Notes: generated from the letters alone by a model not told the origin. DNA of 15,435 bases from an uncultured Clostridia bacterium (GCA_934754335.1 CAKVHY010000019.1:1-15435); one strand, 5' to 3'; shown: positions 1-7,005, counted from the stretch's first letter. Numbers and translations: made by a program.

Positions 1-344
1 GGAGTGGTGCTGTTATTCTTTACAAAATAATTGAAACTGATTGCATTTGGATCGTTAACACCATTATCTGTTAAGTCTACGAAATTGCTATCTAAGTTTC
101 CAGATATTCTCGCACTCTCATTCGTTGTTGATGGAGTTATGTATTGCTTTTCAATACTCTTAGATGACTCTCCACCAATTGTTGACGCCCAAAATTCTAG
201 GTTTACTCCCGCTTGGGCTGTCCATGAAACTGTGGCTTCAATGCTTGCTCCACCAATGGTGGCTGCATAGATTGCTACTATCATGGCTGTTAGCACCAAT
301 GCCACTGCTATTACTGTTGTAATAATCTTACTGGATTTCTTCAT
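1..344 (-). CDS. Secreted surface protein, N-terminal part (cut by left window edge)
   Basis: The frame from the ATG at 344 is open for 114 codons to the window edge. It begins MKKSSKIITTV, followed by a hydrophobic stretch at about residues 7-26 ending in AIYA-ATIGG, which reads as a signal peptide or N-terminal membrane anchor; cleavage after AIYA is a guess. The rest is Ser/Thr/Asn-rich and probably beta-structured, with no enzyme motif. A ribosome binding site AAGGAAT at 357-351 lies about 7 nt upstream of the ATG and supports this start. Residues near the edge (FNYFVKNNSTTP) match the visible start of the leucine-rich-repeat protein at the other end of the window (FKYYVKNNSLTP), so the two genes are paralogous in this domain. 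I do not recognise a named family; a TasA/camelysin-like beta-sandwich is possible but unproven. It is preceded by a promoter with a poly-G spacer, so expression may be phase variable. The C-terminus and anchoring mode are outside the window. Confidence 0.8.
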   Translation of the reverse strand, partial: MKKSSKIITTVIAVALVLTAMIVAIYAATIGGASIEATVSWTAQAGVNLEFWASTIGGESSKSIEKQYITPSTTNESARISGNLDSNFVDLTDNGVNDPNAISFNYFVKNNSTT

Positions 345-443
345 TTTCTAATTCCTTTTTTGATGTGTAGATTTTAATAAATAAAAGTTTGAAAGTTATG
401 CAGATTTTGTCCACACGCACTTCCCAATTTTATTTCTTGATTT

Positions 444-475
444 ATTATATCATACCCCCCCCCCCCCCCTGTCAA
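444..475 (-). promoter_or_regulatory. Promoter with poly-G spacer, probably phase variable
   Basis: On the minus strand there is a consensus -35 TTGACA (475-470), a 20-bp spacer made of 15 G plus TATGA, and a consensus -10 TATAAT (449-444). The -10 is also of the extended type (TGA just before TATAAT). The predicted start of transcription is near 437, giving a leader of about 93 nt before the ATG at 344. The optimum sigma-70/sigma-A spacer is about 17 bp, so the version seen here is about 3 bp too long and would be expected to be weak. Losing three G would make it optimal. The extended -10 could keep some activity in either state. Neisseria porA and opc are known to switch by this layout. Confidence 0.8.
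455..469 (-). repeat. Homopolymer tract, 15 G (15 C on the + strand)
   Basis: An uninterrupted run of 15 C on the plus strand lies in a strongly AT-rich region where even short C or G runs are rare. It sits entirely between the -35 and -10 boxes of the promoter described here. Runs of this length are unstable by slipped-strand mispairing, so the length may differ between cells. The exact count may also carry sequencing or assembly error. Confidence 0.95.
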
Positions 476-480
476 CAGAA

Positions 481-564
481 TTTTTGCCAATTTTTGAACT
501 TTTTTCGAAAATGTGCAACTTTTTTTCGTATTTTTAACGCTTTTTTGCTATTTTTTCTCGAAAA
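481..564 (-). promoter_or_regulatory. Phased A-tracts (probable curved DNA / UP-like element)
   Basis: T runs of 5-7 on the plus strand (A-tracts on the minus strand) start at 481, 491, 500, 520, 531, 541 and 551, with A runs at 508-511 and 561-564. Spacing is close to 10 bp, with one T-run position (near 511) missing. A-tracts in helical phase bend DNA, and an A-tract just upstream of a -35 box can bind the RNA polymerase alpha subunit. The nearest tract ends 5 bp upstream of the TTGACA at 475-470. The AT-rich pattern continues more loosely to about 607, including an A/T palindrome around 589-607. The effect on the promoter is an inference. Confidence 0.6.
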
Positions 565-638
565 TTTAAAAATCGCTAAAAATTAATGAAAAATTTTTAA
601 AAATTTTATTAGGAAATTTCTTTGTTTTTAATTTTTAG

Positions 639-647
639 TTATCCACA
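639..647 (+). other. Isolated DnaA-box-like sequence
   Basis: TTATCCACA is a perfect match to the consensus DnaA box. A second site with one mismatch, TTGTCCACA, lies at 407-415 in the leader of the left-edge gene. Two sites 230 bp apart do not make an origin, and none of the usual origin neighbours (dnaA, dnaN, rpmH) is present. The match may be chance or may reflect DnaA-linked regulation. Confidence 0.25.
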
Positions 648-706
648 TATAATTAACCGTCTTTATCTATGAAAACCCTTGTCCTTCTAAACACTATATT
701 TAAAAC

Positions 707-736
707 AAAAAAAAGACCACTAATTTAGTAGTCTTT
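707..736 (-). terminator. Intrinsic terminator after the thioredoxin gene
   Basis: On the minus strand, five bases past the TAG stop at 742, the RNA forms a 10-bp stem (AAAGACUACU with AGUGGUCUUU, one G-U pair) around a 5-nt loop, followed by an unbroken run of U. The G-U pair would be an A-C mismatch in the opposite transcript, so the hairpin acts for minus-strand transcription. It closes the long operon. Confidence 0.9.
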
Positions 737-741
737 CAAAA

Positions 742-1062
742 CTAATTCTTAAGATTATTAATAATTTCATTTATTTGATTAAATTGTCTGAAACCAACAG
801 TTTTTTCACATTCGAATTCATCTTTAAAATAAAGCATTGTTGGAACAGTCATAACTCCATATTCTTTTGCTAGGCTCATGTTTTTATCAATATCTAGTCT
901 AACAACCTTAACGTCTTTATGTTCTTCTTCAACCTTATCTAGAATTTTCGCTTCCATTTTACAAGGCATACACCAAGTTCCATAGAATTCTAACAAAACA
1001 AACTTTTCTTTAGACAAAACTTCTTCTTTAAAGTTTTTCTCAGTTATTTCTAATTCTTCCAT
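742..1062 (-). CDS. trxA: Thioredoxin with WCMPC active site
   Basis: At 106 aa this is the usual length of a single-domain thioredoxin, a cytoplasmic protein that reduces disulfides in target proteins and is itself recycled by thioredoxin reductase. The redox motif is at residues 30-34 (W30-C31-M32-P33-C34) and the cis-proline at V73-P74-T75. No signal peptide is visible. The middle residue of the CxxC motif is Met-Pro rather than the usual Gly-Pro, which in this family tends to shift redox potential or partner choice; here that is an inference. The start at 1062 is supported by AAGGAGA at 1073-1067. It is the last gene of the operon, 66 bp after tcdA, and also has a candidate promoter of its own in that gap. 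No thioredoxin reductase is in the window. Confidence 0.9.
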   Translation of the reverse strand: MEELEITEKNFKEEVLSKEKFVLLEFYGTWCMPCKMEAKILDKVEEEHKDVKVVRLDIDKNMSLAKEYGVMTVPTMLYFKDEFECEKTVGFRQFNQINEIINNLKN

Positions 1063-1096
1063 AATTTCTCCTTAAAATCCAGTACTTACATATTAG

Positions 1097-1124
1097 ATTA
1101 TACAATTATCTATTAAAAATTCAA
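1097..1124 (-). promoter_or_regulatory. Candidate promoter for the thioredoxin gene
   Basis: In the 66-bp gap between tcdA and trxA the minus strand carries TTGAAT (1124-1119), a 16-bp spacer and a perfect TATAAT (1102-1097). The start would be near 1090, about 28 nt before the ATG. No terminator hairpin precedes it, so trxA may be transcribed both from here and by read-through from tcdA. Confidence 0.55.
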
Positions 1125-1128
1125 AATG

Positions 1129-1800
1129 TTATCTTGAAATAATTTCGTTTATTATGTATCCAACTAAAACGCTTGCACTCGCAGGTGGATAATAAGCCAC
1201 GCTTCCCACTGCTCTATCAATTTTTGCAGGTTTAGATTCAGTAAACACCACTTTATGCTTAGTTACACCTTCATCTTTTAGTTTCTTTCTTAGCACTTTT
1301 GCCAAACCATCGTTATAAGTTTTAAAAATGTCTGAAACTTTAAAATTCGGAATGTCATAACGATTTCCCGCCCCCATAGCACTTATGCAAAAAATATTTT
1401 TATTAAAACATTCTTTTATTAGCAAAACCTTATTTCTAACGTCATCAATTGCATCAACAACATAATCAAATTTAGTTAAATCTAGTTTGTTTAGCAGTTC
1501 TTCATTAAACCTTTCGTTAATTGCTATAATTTTAGCATTTTCATTAATATCTAAAAGCCTATCTTTCAAAACATCAACTTTTGGTTTGCCCATCGTGGAG
1601 TTTAATGCTATAATTTGCCTATTTTTATTAGATAATTCCACTTTATCAAAATCAATGATAGTTAGATTTTCAATGCCAGTTCGTACTAAAAACTCGCAAA
1701 TATATCCGCCAACGCCACCACAACCAACGACTAAAATATTAGTATTTTTTAACTTGTTTAAATTGTTTTCACCAATTAATAATTCTGTTCTTTTAAACAT
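1129..1800 (-). CDS. tcdA: tRNA threonylcarbamoyladenosine dehydratase (ThiF/E1-like family)
   Basis: This 223-aa protein has the ThiF/E1-type ATP-binding fold: the nucleotide loop GCGGVGG at residues 26-32, the acidic strand end TIIDFD at about 47-52, the NRQ motif at 60-62, and VVDAIDDVRNK at about 114-124. Proteins of the TcdA (CsdL/YgdL) subgroup use ATP to cyclise the t6A base at position 37 of ANN-decoding tRNAs into ct6A. The middle and C-terminal segments (SAMGAGNRYD, the RKKLKDEGV region and YYPPASASVLVG) fit that subgroup better than MoeB or ThiF, which act with ubiquitin-like carriers absent here. It is shorter than E. coli TcdA (about 268 aa). Its ATG directly follows the TAA of hisS, with an AAAGG sequence inside the end of hisS as binding site, so the two are probably translationally coupled. 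Both act on tRNA. There is some uncertainty over the exact ThiF-family substrate. Confidence 0.85.
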   Translation of the reverse strand: MFKRTELLIGENNLNKLKNTNILVVGCGGVGGYICEFLVRTGIENLTIIDFDKVELSNKNRQIIALNSTMGKPKVDVLKDRLLDINENAKIIAINERFNEELLNKLDLTKFDYVVDAIDDVRNKVLLIKECFNKNIFCISAMGAGNRYDIPNFKVSDIFKTYNDGLAKVLRKKLKDEGVTKHKVVFTESKPAKIDRAVGSVAYYPPASASVLVGYIINEIISR

Positions 1801-3045
1801 TTAACTAAACCTTTTGAACAATTCTTCCAAACTGATTATTTCTTGATTTGATGTTTGCATATCTTTAATAGAAACTGCGTTATTTTTCACTTCGTTATCA
1901 CCAATAGTGATTACATATCTAACGTTTAGTTTATCTGCATATTTAAACTGGGCTTTAACGCTTCTATTCATCAAGTCGGTTTCAACAGATAAACCCAAAT
2001 TTCTTAGTTTTTGTACAACATTTAAAATATATGGTTTATTTTCTGTCATTGATGCCACATAAATATCAACCTTTTCTGGATTTTCGATATTTATTTTTTT
2101 GCTTTCTAGATATAAAAGTAATCTTTCAATTCCAATTCCAAAACCAACAACTGGCGTACTTTTTCCACCAAGTTCCTCAACCAAGTTATTATATCTTCCG
2201 CCACCACCAAGAGCATTTTGTCCTAGTTCCTTATCTATATCCACAACTTCGAGCACTGTGCCTGTGTAATAATCCAATCCCCTAACAAGACTACTATCAA
2301 CCACATATTTAATACCAGCGGTATCTAACAAACTTGTTAATTGTTTTAACTTTGCTTTACAATTTTCGCAATAGCAATCTGATAATTTTGGAGCATCAAT
2401 CATTTCGTGCTTACAACTTTCCACCTTACAATCCAAAACTCTTAATGGGTTTTGATTATATCTTCTATTGCAATCTCCACAAAATTTATCTAATTTAGAA
2501 CCAATAAATTCTTTCAATCTTTTTCTATATTCTAAGTTACATTCCTTACAACCAAGGTTATTAACCCTGAAAGTTGGATTGATTCCCATCATGTTATAGA
2601 AATCATGCATAATAGAAATTGCTTCAAATTCCGCCATCACACTATCAGAGCCAAAAATCTCCACTCCAAATTGAGTGTGTTGTCTTAGTCTACCGGCTTG
2701 AGGCTTTTCATATCTAAAGCAAGGAGTGATATAAAACACCTTCAAAGGCAAGGTATCATTAAACATTCCGTTTTCGATAAAACTTCTAACAACAGGCGCT
2801 GTTCCTTCTGGTTTTAAAGTAATGCTTCTTTCGCCCTTATCTAAGAATGTATACATTTCTTTATTAACGATATCACTACTTTCTCCAACACCACGTACAA
2901 AAAGTTCTGTATGCTCAAAATCTGGCGTACTTATTTCTTTTAGGTTATATCTTTTTGCAAGTTGCATAACCACCTCTCTAACTTTATGCCACTTATAACT
3001 CTCACTTGGCAAAACATCTTTTGTACCTTTAGGAATATTTATCAT
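1801..3045 (-). CDS. hisS: Histidyl-tRNA synthetase
   Basis: This 414-aa class II aminoacyl-tRNA synthetase charges tRNA-His with histidine in the cytoplasm. The class II core shows the start motif IPKGTKDVLP (residues 4-13), motif 2 at about 110-126 (FRYEKPQAGRLRQ), the histidine-specific segment LVRGLDYYTG (253-262) and motif 3 GFGIGIERL (301-309). An anticodon-binding domain follows from about 325 to the end. Length is normal. The insertion domain (about 160-235) holds nine cysteines, including pairs C166/C169, C189/C192 and C226/C229, which could bind a metal; cysteine pairs here are known in some Firmicute HisRS proteins. The start at 3045 has a good AAGGAG at 3058-3053, and its ATG overlaps the TGA of helD (ATGA), showing tight coupling. 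No T-box leader is present because the gene is internal to the operon. Confidence 0.97.
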   Translation of the reverse strand: MINIPKGTKDVLPSESYKWHKVREVVMQLAKRYNLKEISTPDFEHTELFVRGVGESSDIVNKEMYTFLDKGERSITLKPEGTAPVVRSFIENGMFNDTLPLKVFYITPCFRYEKPQAGRLRQHTQFGVEIFGSDSVMAEFEAISIMHDFYNMMGINPTFRVNNLGCKECNLEYRKRLKEFIGSKLDKFCGDCNRRYNQNPLRVLDCKVESCKHEMIDAPKLSDCYCENCKAKLKQLTSLLDTAGIKYVVDSSLVRGLDYYTGTVLEVVDIDKELGQNALGGGGRYNNLVEELGGKSTPVVGFGIGIERLLLYLESKKINIENPEKVDIYVASMTENKPYILNVVQKLRNLGLSVETDLMNRSVKAQFKYADKLNVRYVITIGDNEVKNNAVSIKDMQTSNQEIISLEELFKRFS

Positions 3046-5129
3046 ATCTTTTCTCCTTTTTTGAAATGTTTAAAATACTCTTCCAATTTACTATTTAACT
3101 TATTAGGCGTTAAACACTCAATCTTATGCAACGCTCTAGATAATGCTATATACAACAAATTCAAATCAGTTTCACTATTATAATTCAACTCCGATGCATC
3201 ATAAACGATAACTGCATCAAATTCCATTCCCTTACTACTAAAAGCCGAAAGCAAACAGATTGAATTACTATATTCGTCTTTACTATCGTCTATCAATTGA
3301 ATATCTAACTTGCCCTTAATTTTAGTATACAATTGTTGTGCTTGTAAAGTGGTTTTTGTAATAATTGCAACACTTTTATATTTTTCTTGCAACTTTTTAA
3401 CTTCAGCCACCACAAAGTTTGGAGATGCACTAGCATTTACAACATAGTATTCTGGCATATCTCCATGCCTATTAACAACTTTAGTTCCCGCAATTCCGCC
3501 AACAAAATTGAACATATCTGCAATTTCAACTGTTGGTCTATACGTTTTATTTAACACAATCGTTGAAAGATCTTCATTAAATATTTCATTATATTCTTTA
3601 ACAACACTTGCAAAGTTTTTAACCACAACGCTCTGCTTGAAATCTCCAAGCATGGTTTTGGGGCAACTAAACATATCTGCAATTATCGCTAATTGAATTG
3701 GTGAATAATCTTGGATTTCATCAACAACCAAGTGTTTTATATTTCCAAACTTCTTTGCTCCATAAACTTTGGTTCGAATATAAAACATAGCATAAGCATC
3801 TTCGTTTTTGACTTTATTATTAACAAGCGTTAATTCTTTGCCTATTGAATGTAAAAACTGCATATAAAGTTTAATACAATTCTTAGTTTTAATCATACTA
3901 TATAATCTATTAAACAATTCCTGTTTTATAGTTTTAAGTTTAAAATGATTGGTAACTCTATAAAAATATTCTCCAACTAAATATTCAACTATCCAACAAA
4001 TTCTTGTGAAAACATCTTTTCCTGAATAGGATTTATAATAAAGATTATTTATAACATTTCCTTTAAACGTTAAGCCCATATAGTTGAAATCTATGCAATC
4101 AAACTTATTTGTTACGTTCTCTTCGCAGAATGCTTTTAATTTTTGCAAATATTCAAACGAAGTTTTAAATTTAAACTCTTCAATATTGGTTCTAAGCAAT
4201 CTTTCAACTTGCTCAAACTTTTCTTCCACAATTGCAAATTGTTTTAATTCATTCTTCAAAATATAATCCAATTGATATTTCTTTATGTCTTCTTCCGCCA
4301 AATCCGGCAAAACTGATGAAATATACGTGGAGAAAGCATTATTTGGTGAAAGCATAGCAATATTATCGCTTGTAACCTGATTCTTCATTTTATATAACAA
4401 GTATGCAATTCGATGAAGTGCTATGGCAGTTTTACCAGAACCGGCAATACCTTGAACCAAAATCGATTTATTTTCATTACATCTAATTATCTCATTCTGT
4501 TCTTTCTGAATAGTTTGAACAATTGTTTTCATTTTGGTGTTACTACTCTTAGCCAAAGCATTTTTAAGCATCTCATCATCAATTACTATATTTGTATCGA
4601 AATAATATTCTAAGTTGCCATTTTCTATCTTATATTGTCTTTTATTTAGCAACGTACAAGGTGTTTGAACTTCGCTCGTTTTTATCTCTGCTGGTCCAAC
4701 TTCGTAATCATAAAACAAGCCTGCGATTGGAGATCTCCAGTCTATAACCATAAAATTATTGTTATTATCTTGAAGACTATGAACGCCTATATAATATTTC
4801 TCAGGGTCTTCATCAATTTTAACGTCAATCCTAGAAAAATATGGATTATTTAGCATATTTTTATAAGTTTGGATTAGTTTTTCATTATCATTAATAGCAT
4901 TGGTCATATTAGTTAAATTTCGTTGCTGAAAATCTAATTCAAACTCAACATCATCTTTCATGTCGTTCAAATTCATTGAACGCATTTCTTTTAGATAATT
5001 CTCATTATCTTGATTAAAACTCTTGGTTAATTCATCGGAAACAATATTAGCACTATTAATTTTTGCCAATATCGTTTCTTTTGTTAAATTTAAATATTCT
5101 TTTTCTTCTTTTAAAATTTCTTTTTCCAT
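3042..5129 (-). CDS. helD: HelD-like RNA polymerase recycling ATPase (UvrD/Rep superfamily)
   Basis: This 695-aa protein belongs to the HelD branch of superfamily 1 helicases. In Gram-positives HelD binds RNA polymerase and uses ATP to remove it from stalled or post-termination complexes. The N-terminal 95 residues are charged and helical, as expected for the arm that enters the secondary channel. They are followed by the family signature YIGVHSL...VIDWRSPIAGLFYDYEVGPA (about 113-146). The motor shows Walker A GIAGSGKT (227-234), Walker B VVDEIQD (468-474), LGDFKQSV (about 494-501), KTYRP (about 528-532), SSKGMEFDAVIVYD (631-644) and an arginine motif ALSRALHK (662-669). It is a little shorter than Bacillus HelD. 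The ATG lies 3 nt after the hslU stop and has no recognisable ribosome binding site, so translation probably depends on ribosomes finishing hslU. It overlaps hisS by 4 nt. Confidence 0.9.
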   Translation of the reverse strand: MEKEILKEEKEYLNLTKETILAKINSANIVSDELTKSFNQDNENYLKEMRSMNLNDMKDDVEFELDFQQRNLTNMTNAINDNEKLIQTYKNMLNNPYFSRIDVKIDEDPEKYYIGVHSLQDNNNNFMVIDWRSPIAGLFYDYEVGPAEIKTSEVQTPCTLLNKRQYKIENGNLEYYFDTNIVIDDEMLKNALAKSSNTKMKTIVQTIQKEQNEIIRCNENKSILVQGIAGSGKTAIALHRIAYLLYKMKNQVTSDNIAMLSPNNAFSTYISSVLPDLAEEDIKKYQLDYILKNELKQFAIVEEKFEQVERLLRTNIEEFKFKTSFEYLQKLKAFCEENVTNKFDCIDFNYMGLTFKGNVINNLYYKSYSGKDVFTRICWIVEYLVGEYFYRVTNHFKLKTIKQELFNRLYSMIKTKNCIKLYMQFLHSIGKELTLVNNKVKNEDAYAMFYIRTKVYGAKKFGNIKHLVVDEIQDYSPIQLAIIADMFSCPKTMLGDFKQSVVVKNFASVVKEYNEIFNEDLSTIVLNKTYRPTVEIADMFNFVGGIAGTKVVNRHGDMPEYYVVNASASPNFVVAEVKKLQEKYKSVAIITKTTLQAQQLYTKIKGKLDIQLIDDSKDEYSNSICLLSAFSSKGMEFDAVIVYDASELNYNSETDLNLLYIALSRALHKIECLTPNKLNSKLEEYFKHFKKGEKI

Positions 5130-5132
5130 AAA

Positions 5133-6443
5133 CTAAATTATATATTTAGATAAATCATATTTCTTTTCAGTGTCTTTGAAGATGTTTTTTACATAGTTTC
5201 TATCTATAACCACATCTGTCATAGGATTATTTCCGCCAGCATTAAATGAAATATCTTCCAATAATGCTTCTAAGATAGAATGCAATCTTCTTGCACCAAT
5301 ATTTTCGTTTGTTTCATTCTCTTTTTGAGACAACTCAGATATATCTCTAAGCGCATCTTCTTTAAAGATTAAGTTTATATTATCAACCTTCAAAAGTTCT
5401 GAATATTGCAAAGTTAGAGCATTTTTAGGTTGAGTTAAAATCTTATAAAAATCATCGGCATCAAGGCTATCTAATTCCACTCTAATTGGAAATCTACCTT
5501 GGAATTCAGGAATTAAATCTTCCACTTTGCTTATATGGAATGCACCGGCAGCGATGAACAAAATATAATCAGTTTTAATTGTTCCATACTTAGTTGTAAC
5601 AGTTGAGCCTTCAACTAAAGGCAAAATATCTCTTTGAACACCTTCTCTGCTTACATCTGGCCCTTTTTGAGAACTTTTTCCTGCGATTTTATCAATCTCA
5701 TCAATAAAGATTATGCCTTCTTGCTCCGCTCTTCTTATTGCTTCAGCATTAACATTATCGTTATCAATAAGTTTGTCTGTCTCATCTTGAATCATCATTT
5801 CTTTGGCTTTTTTAAGCGGAACTTTCTTTCTTCTACTAACCTTAGGGAAAATGCTTCCTATAACGTTGCCAAAATCCATATCTCCGCCTATTCCCGGCAT
5901 AATTCCGATAGGTTTTGGTGCTTCAGAAATATTAATTTCTATTAATTCTTCATCATATTTGCCCGATTTAATATTCTCTAAGATTTCAGTTCTTAAAGTT
6001 TCTGCATCTTTTTCTGGCTCGGCTTGTCTTTTAATCGGATATAAAATATCCACAAGTTTTTGCTCTGTATTAACTTTTGCTTTTTCTTCAACTTCATGTT
6101 TCTTTTCTTCTTTCACAAGCCTTACAGAAACATCAACTAAGTCTCTAATCATACTTTCGCAATCTCTACCAACATAACCAACTTCTGTATATTTCGTGGC
6201 TTCAACTTTAACAAAAGGTGCTTTAACCAACTTAGCAAGCCTTCTTGCAATTTCAGTTTTACCAACACCTGTTGGACCTTGCATGATTATATTTTTAGGA
6301 GTTACTTCATCTCTAAGTTCTTTAGGAAGTTGACTTCTTCTATATCTATTTCTAAGAGCAATTGCCACTGCTCTTTTTGCTTTAGCCTGACCAATTATAT
6401 ATTTATCTAATTCGTTTACTATATCTTTAGGTGATAAATTCAT
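5133..6443 (-). CDS. hslU: HslU, AAA+ unfoldase of the HslUV protease
   Basis: HslU (ClpY) forms a hexameric ATPase ring that unfolds proteins and threads them into the HslV peptidase. The 436-aa protein has the N-terminal segment SPKDIVNELDKYIIGQ, Walker A GPTGVGKT (56-63), the pore loop GYVG (89-92), a charged intermediate domain (about 110-230), Walker B IIFIDEIDKI and the sensor-2 arginines in IGARRLH. The C-terminus YDLSKYII matches the conserved tail that inserts into HslV and activates it. An in-frame ATG at 6488 would add 15 residues but lies inside hslV and lacks family similarity. The start at 6443 has a perfect AGGAGG with 7-nt spacing and gives the canonical MNLSPKDIV start. It begins 2 nt after the hslV stop, as expected for subunits made in fixed ratio. 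Confidence 0.97.
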   Translation of the reverse strand: MNLSPKDIVNELDKYIIGQAKAKRAVAIALRNRYRRSQLPKELRDEVTPKNIIMQGPTGVGKTEIARRLAKLVKAPFVKVEATKYTEVGYVGRDCESMIRDLVDVSVRLVKEEKKHEVEEKAKVNTEQKLVDILYPIKRQAEPEKDAETLRTEILENIKSGKYDEELIEINISEAPKPIGIMPGIGGDMDFGNVIGSIFPKVSRRKKVPLKKAKEMMIQDETDKLIDNDNVNAEAIRRAEQEGIIFIDEIDKIAGKSSQKGPDVSREGVQRDILPLVEGSTVTTKYGTIKTDYILFIAAGAFHISKVEDLIPEFQGRFPIRVELDSLDADDFYKILTQPKNALTLQYSELLKVDNINLIFKEDALRDISELSQKENETNENIGARRLHSILEALLEDISFNAGGNNPMTDVVIDRNYVKNIFKDTEKKYDLSKYII

Positions 6444-6445
6444 AA

Positions 6446-6979
6446 TTAAACCTCCTCGCAAGTGATATGATCGTTTGTAAACACGCAAATGTTTCCGGCA
6501 ATTTTAATACTCTTCATCGCAATTTCTTTTGCAGATAAATCTGTATTTTCCATCAAAGCAATTGCGGCTGCATACGCATAGTTTCCGCCACTACCAATAG
6601 CACAAACACCATGTTCTGGTTCAATAACTTCACCAGTACCAGATATTATAAACATTTGTTTTGAATCAGCAACAATCATTAATGCTTCCAACTTTCTCAT
6701 ATATTTATCATCTCTAAAGCCAATTGCAAGTTCAACCGCACTTCTCATTAAGTTTCCGCTAAACTTTTGAAGCAATTCTTCAAATCTTGCTGACAAACTA
6801 AATGCATCAGACACAGTACCTGCAAAACCAATTACAACTTTATCATTAAATATTCTTCTAACCTTAACAGCGTTACCTTTAAAGATTACAGACTCACCCA
6901 TAGTGATTTGACCATCACCTGCAACTGCAGTTTTTCCGTTTCTTTTAACAGCAACTATAGTAGTACCATCAAATCTCAT
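6446..6979 (-). CDS. hslV: HslV, peptidase subunit of the HslUV protease
   Basis: HslV (ClpQ) is the proteasome-beta-like threonine peptidase that degrades proteins fed by HslU in the cytoplasm. At 177 aa it has family length. The sequence starts MRFDG-TT, so the catalytic N-terminal threonine should be Thr6 after removal of a five-residue leader, like other Gram-positive and Thermotoga HslV. Active-site and structural motifs are AGDGQITMG (20-28), Lys39 (equivalent to Lys33 of the mature E. coli enzyme), GFAGTVSDAF (51-60) and GSGGNYA (129-135). The start is backed by AAGGAGA upstream of the ATG at 6979. It follows trmFO by 27 bp and precedes hslU by 2 bp. A possible promoter overlaps the end of trmFO. 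The serine-type CodW variant of Bacillus can be excluded because TT is kept. Confidence 0.97.
   Translation of the reverse strand: MRFDGTTIVAVKRNGKTAVAGDGQITMGESVIFKGNAVKVRRIFNDKVVIGFAGTVSDAFSLSARFEELLQKFSGNLMRSAVELAIGFRDDKYMRKLEALMIVADSKQMFIISGTGEVIEPEHGVCAIGSGGNYAYAAAIALMENTDLSAKEIAMKSIKIAGNICVFTNDHITCEEV
6451..6456 (-). promoter_or_regulatory. Ribosome binding site of hslU inside the hslV C-terminus
   Basis: AGGAGG on the minus strand lies 7 nt from the ATG at 6443 and decides that start over the upstream in-frame ATG at 6488. The same bases form the last Glu-Glu-Val codons of hslV, so the HslV tail and the hslU translation signal share sequence. Confidence 0.85.
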
Positions 6980-7005
6980 AATTTCTCCTTTATAATTAAT
7001 AGATT

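Noticed and set aside
389..586. A 65-residue plus-strand open frame across the C run and T-tracts.
   Set aside because: It consists of homopolymer-coded residues (proline and phenylalanine runs), has no binding site and overlies promoter elements.
407..647. Possible replication origin: a perfect DnaA box at 639-647, a near match at 407-415 and very AT-rich DNA between.
   Set aside because: Only two boxes 230 bp apart, no box cluster, and no dnaA, dnaN, rpmH or gidA nearby. One perfect nine-base match in AT-rich DNA is not strong evidence.
1487..1804. Plus-strand open frames over 100 codons opposite tcdA and hslU.
   Set aside because: They are complements of strongly supported genes, rich in Phe/Ser/Leu as antisense frames of AT-rich genes usually are.
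6441..6488. A longer HslU starting at the ATG at 6488.
   Set aside because: The extra 15 residues lie in hslV and do not resemble HslU. The ATG at 6443 has a perfect AGGAGG and gives the family N-terminus.
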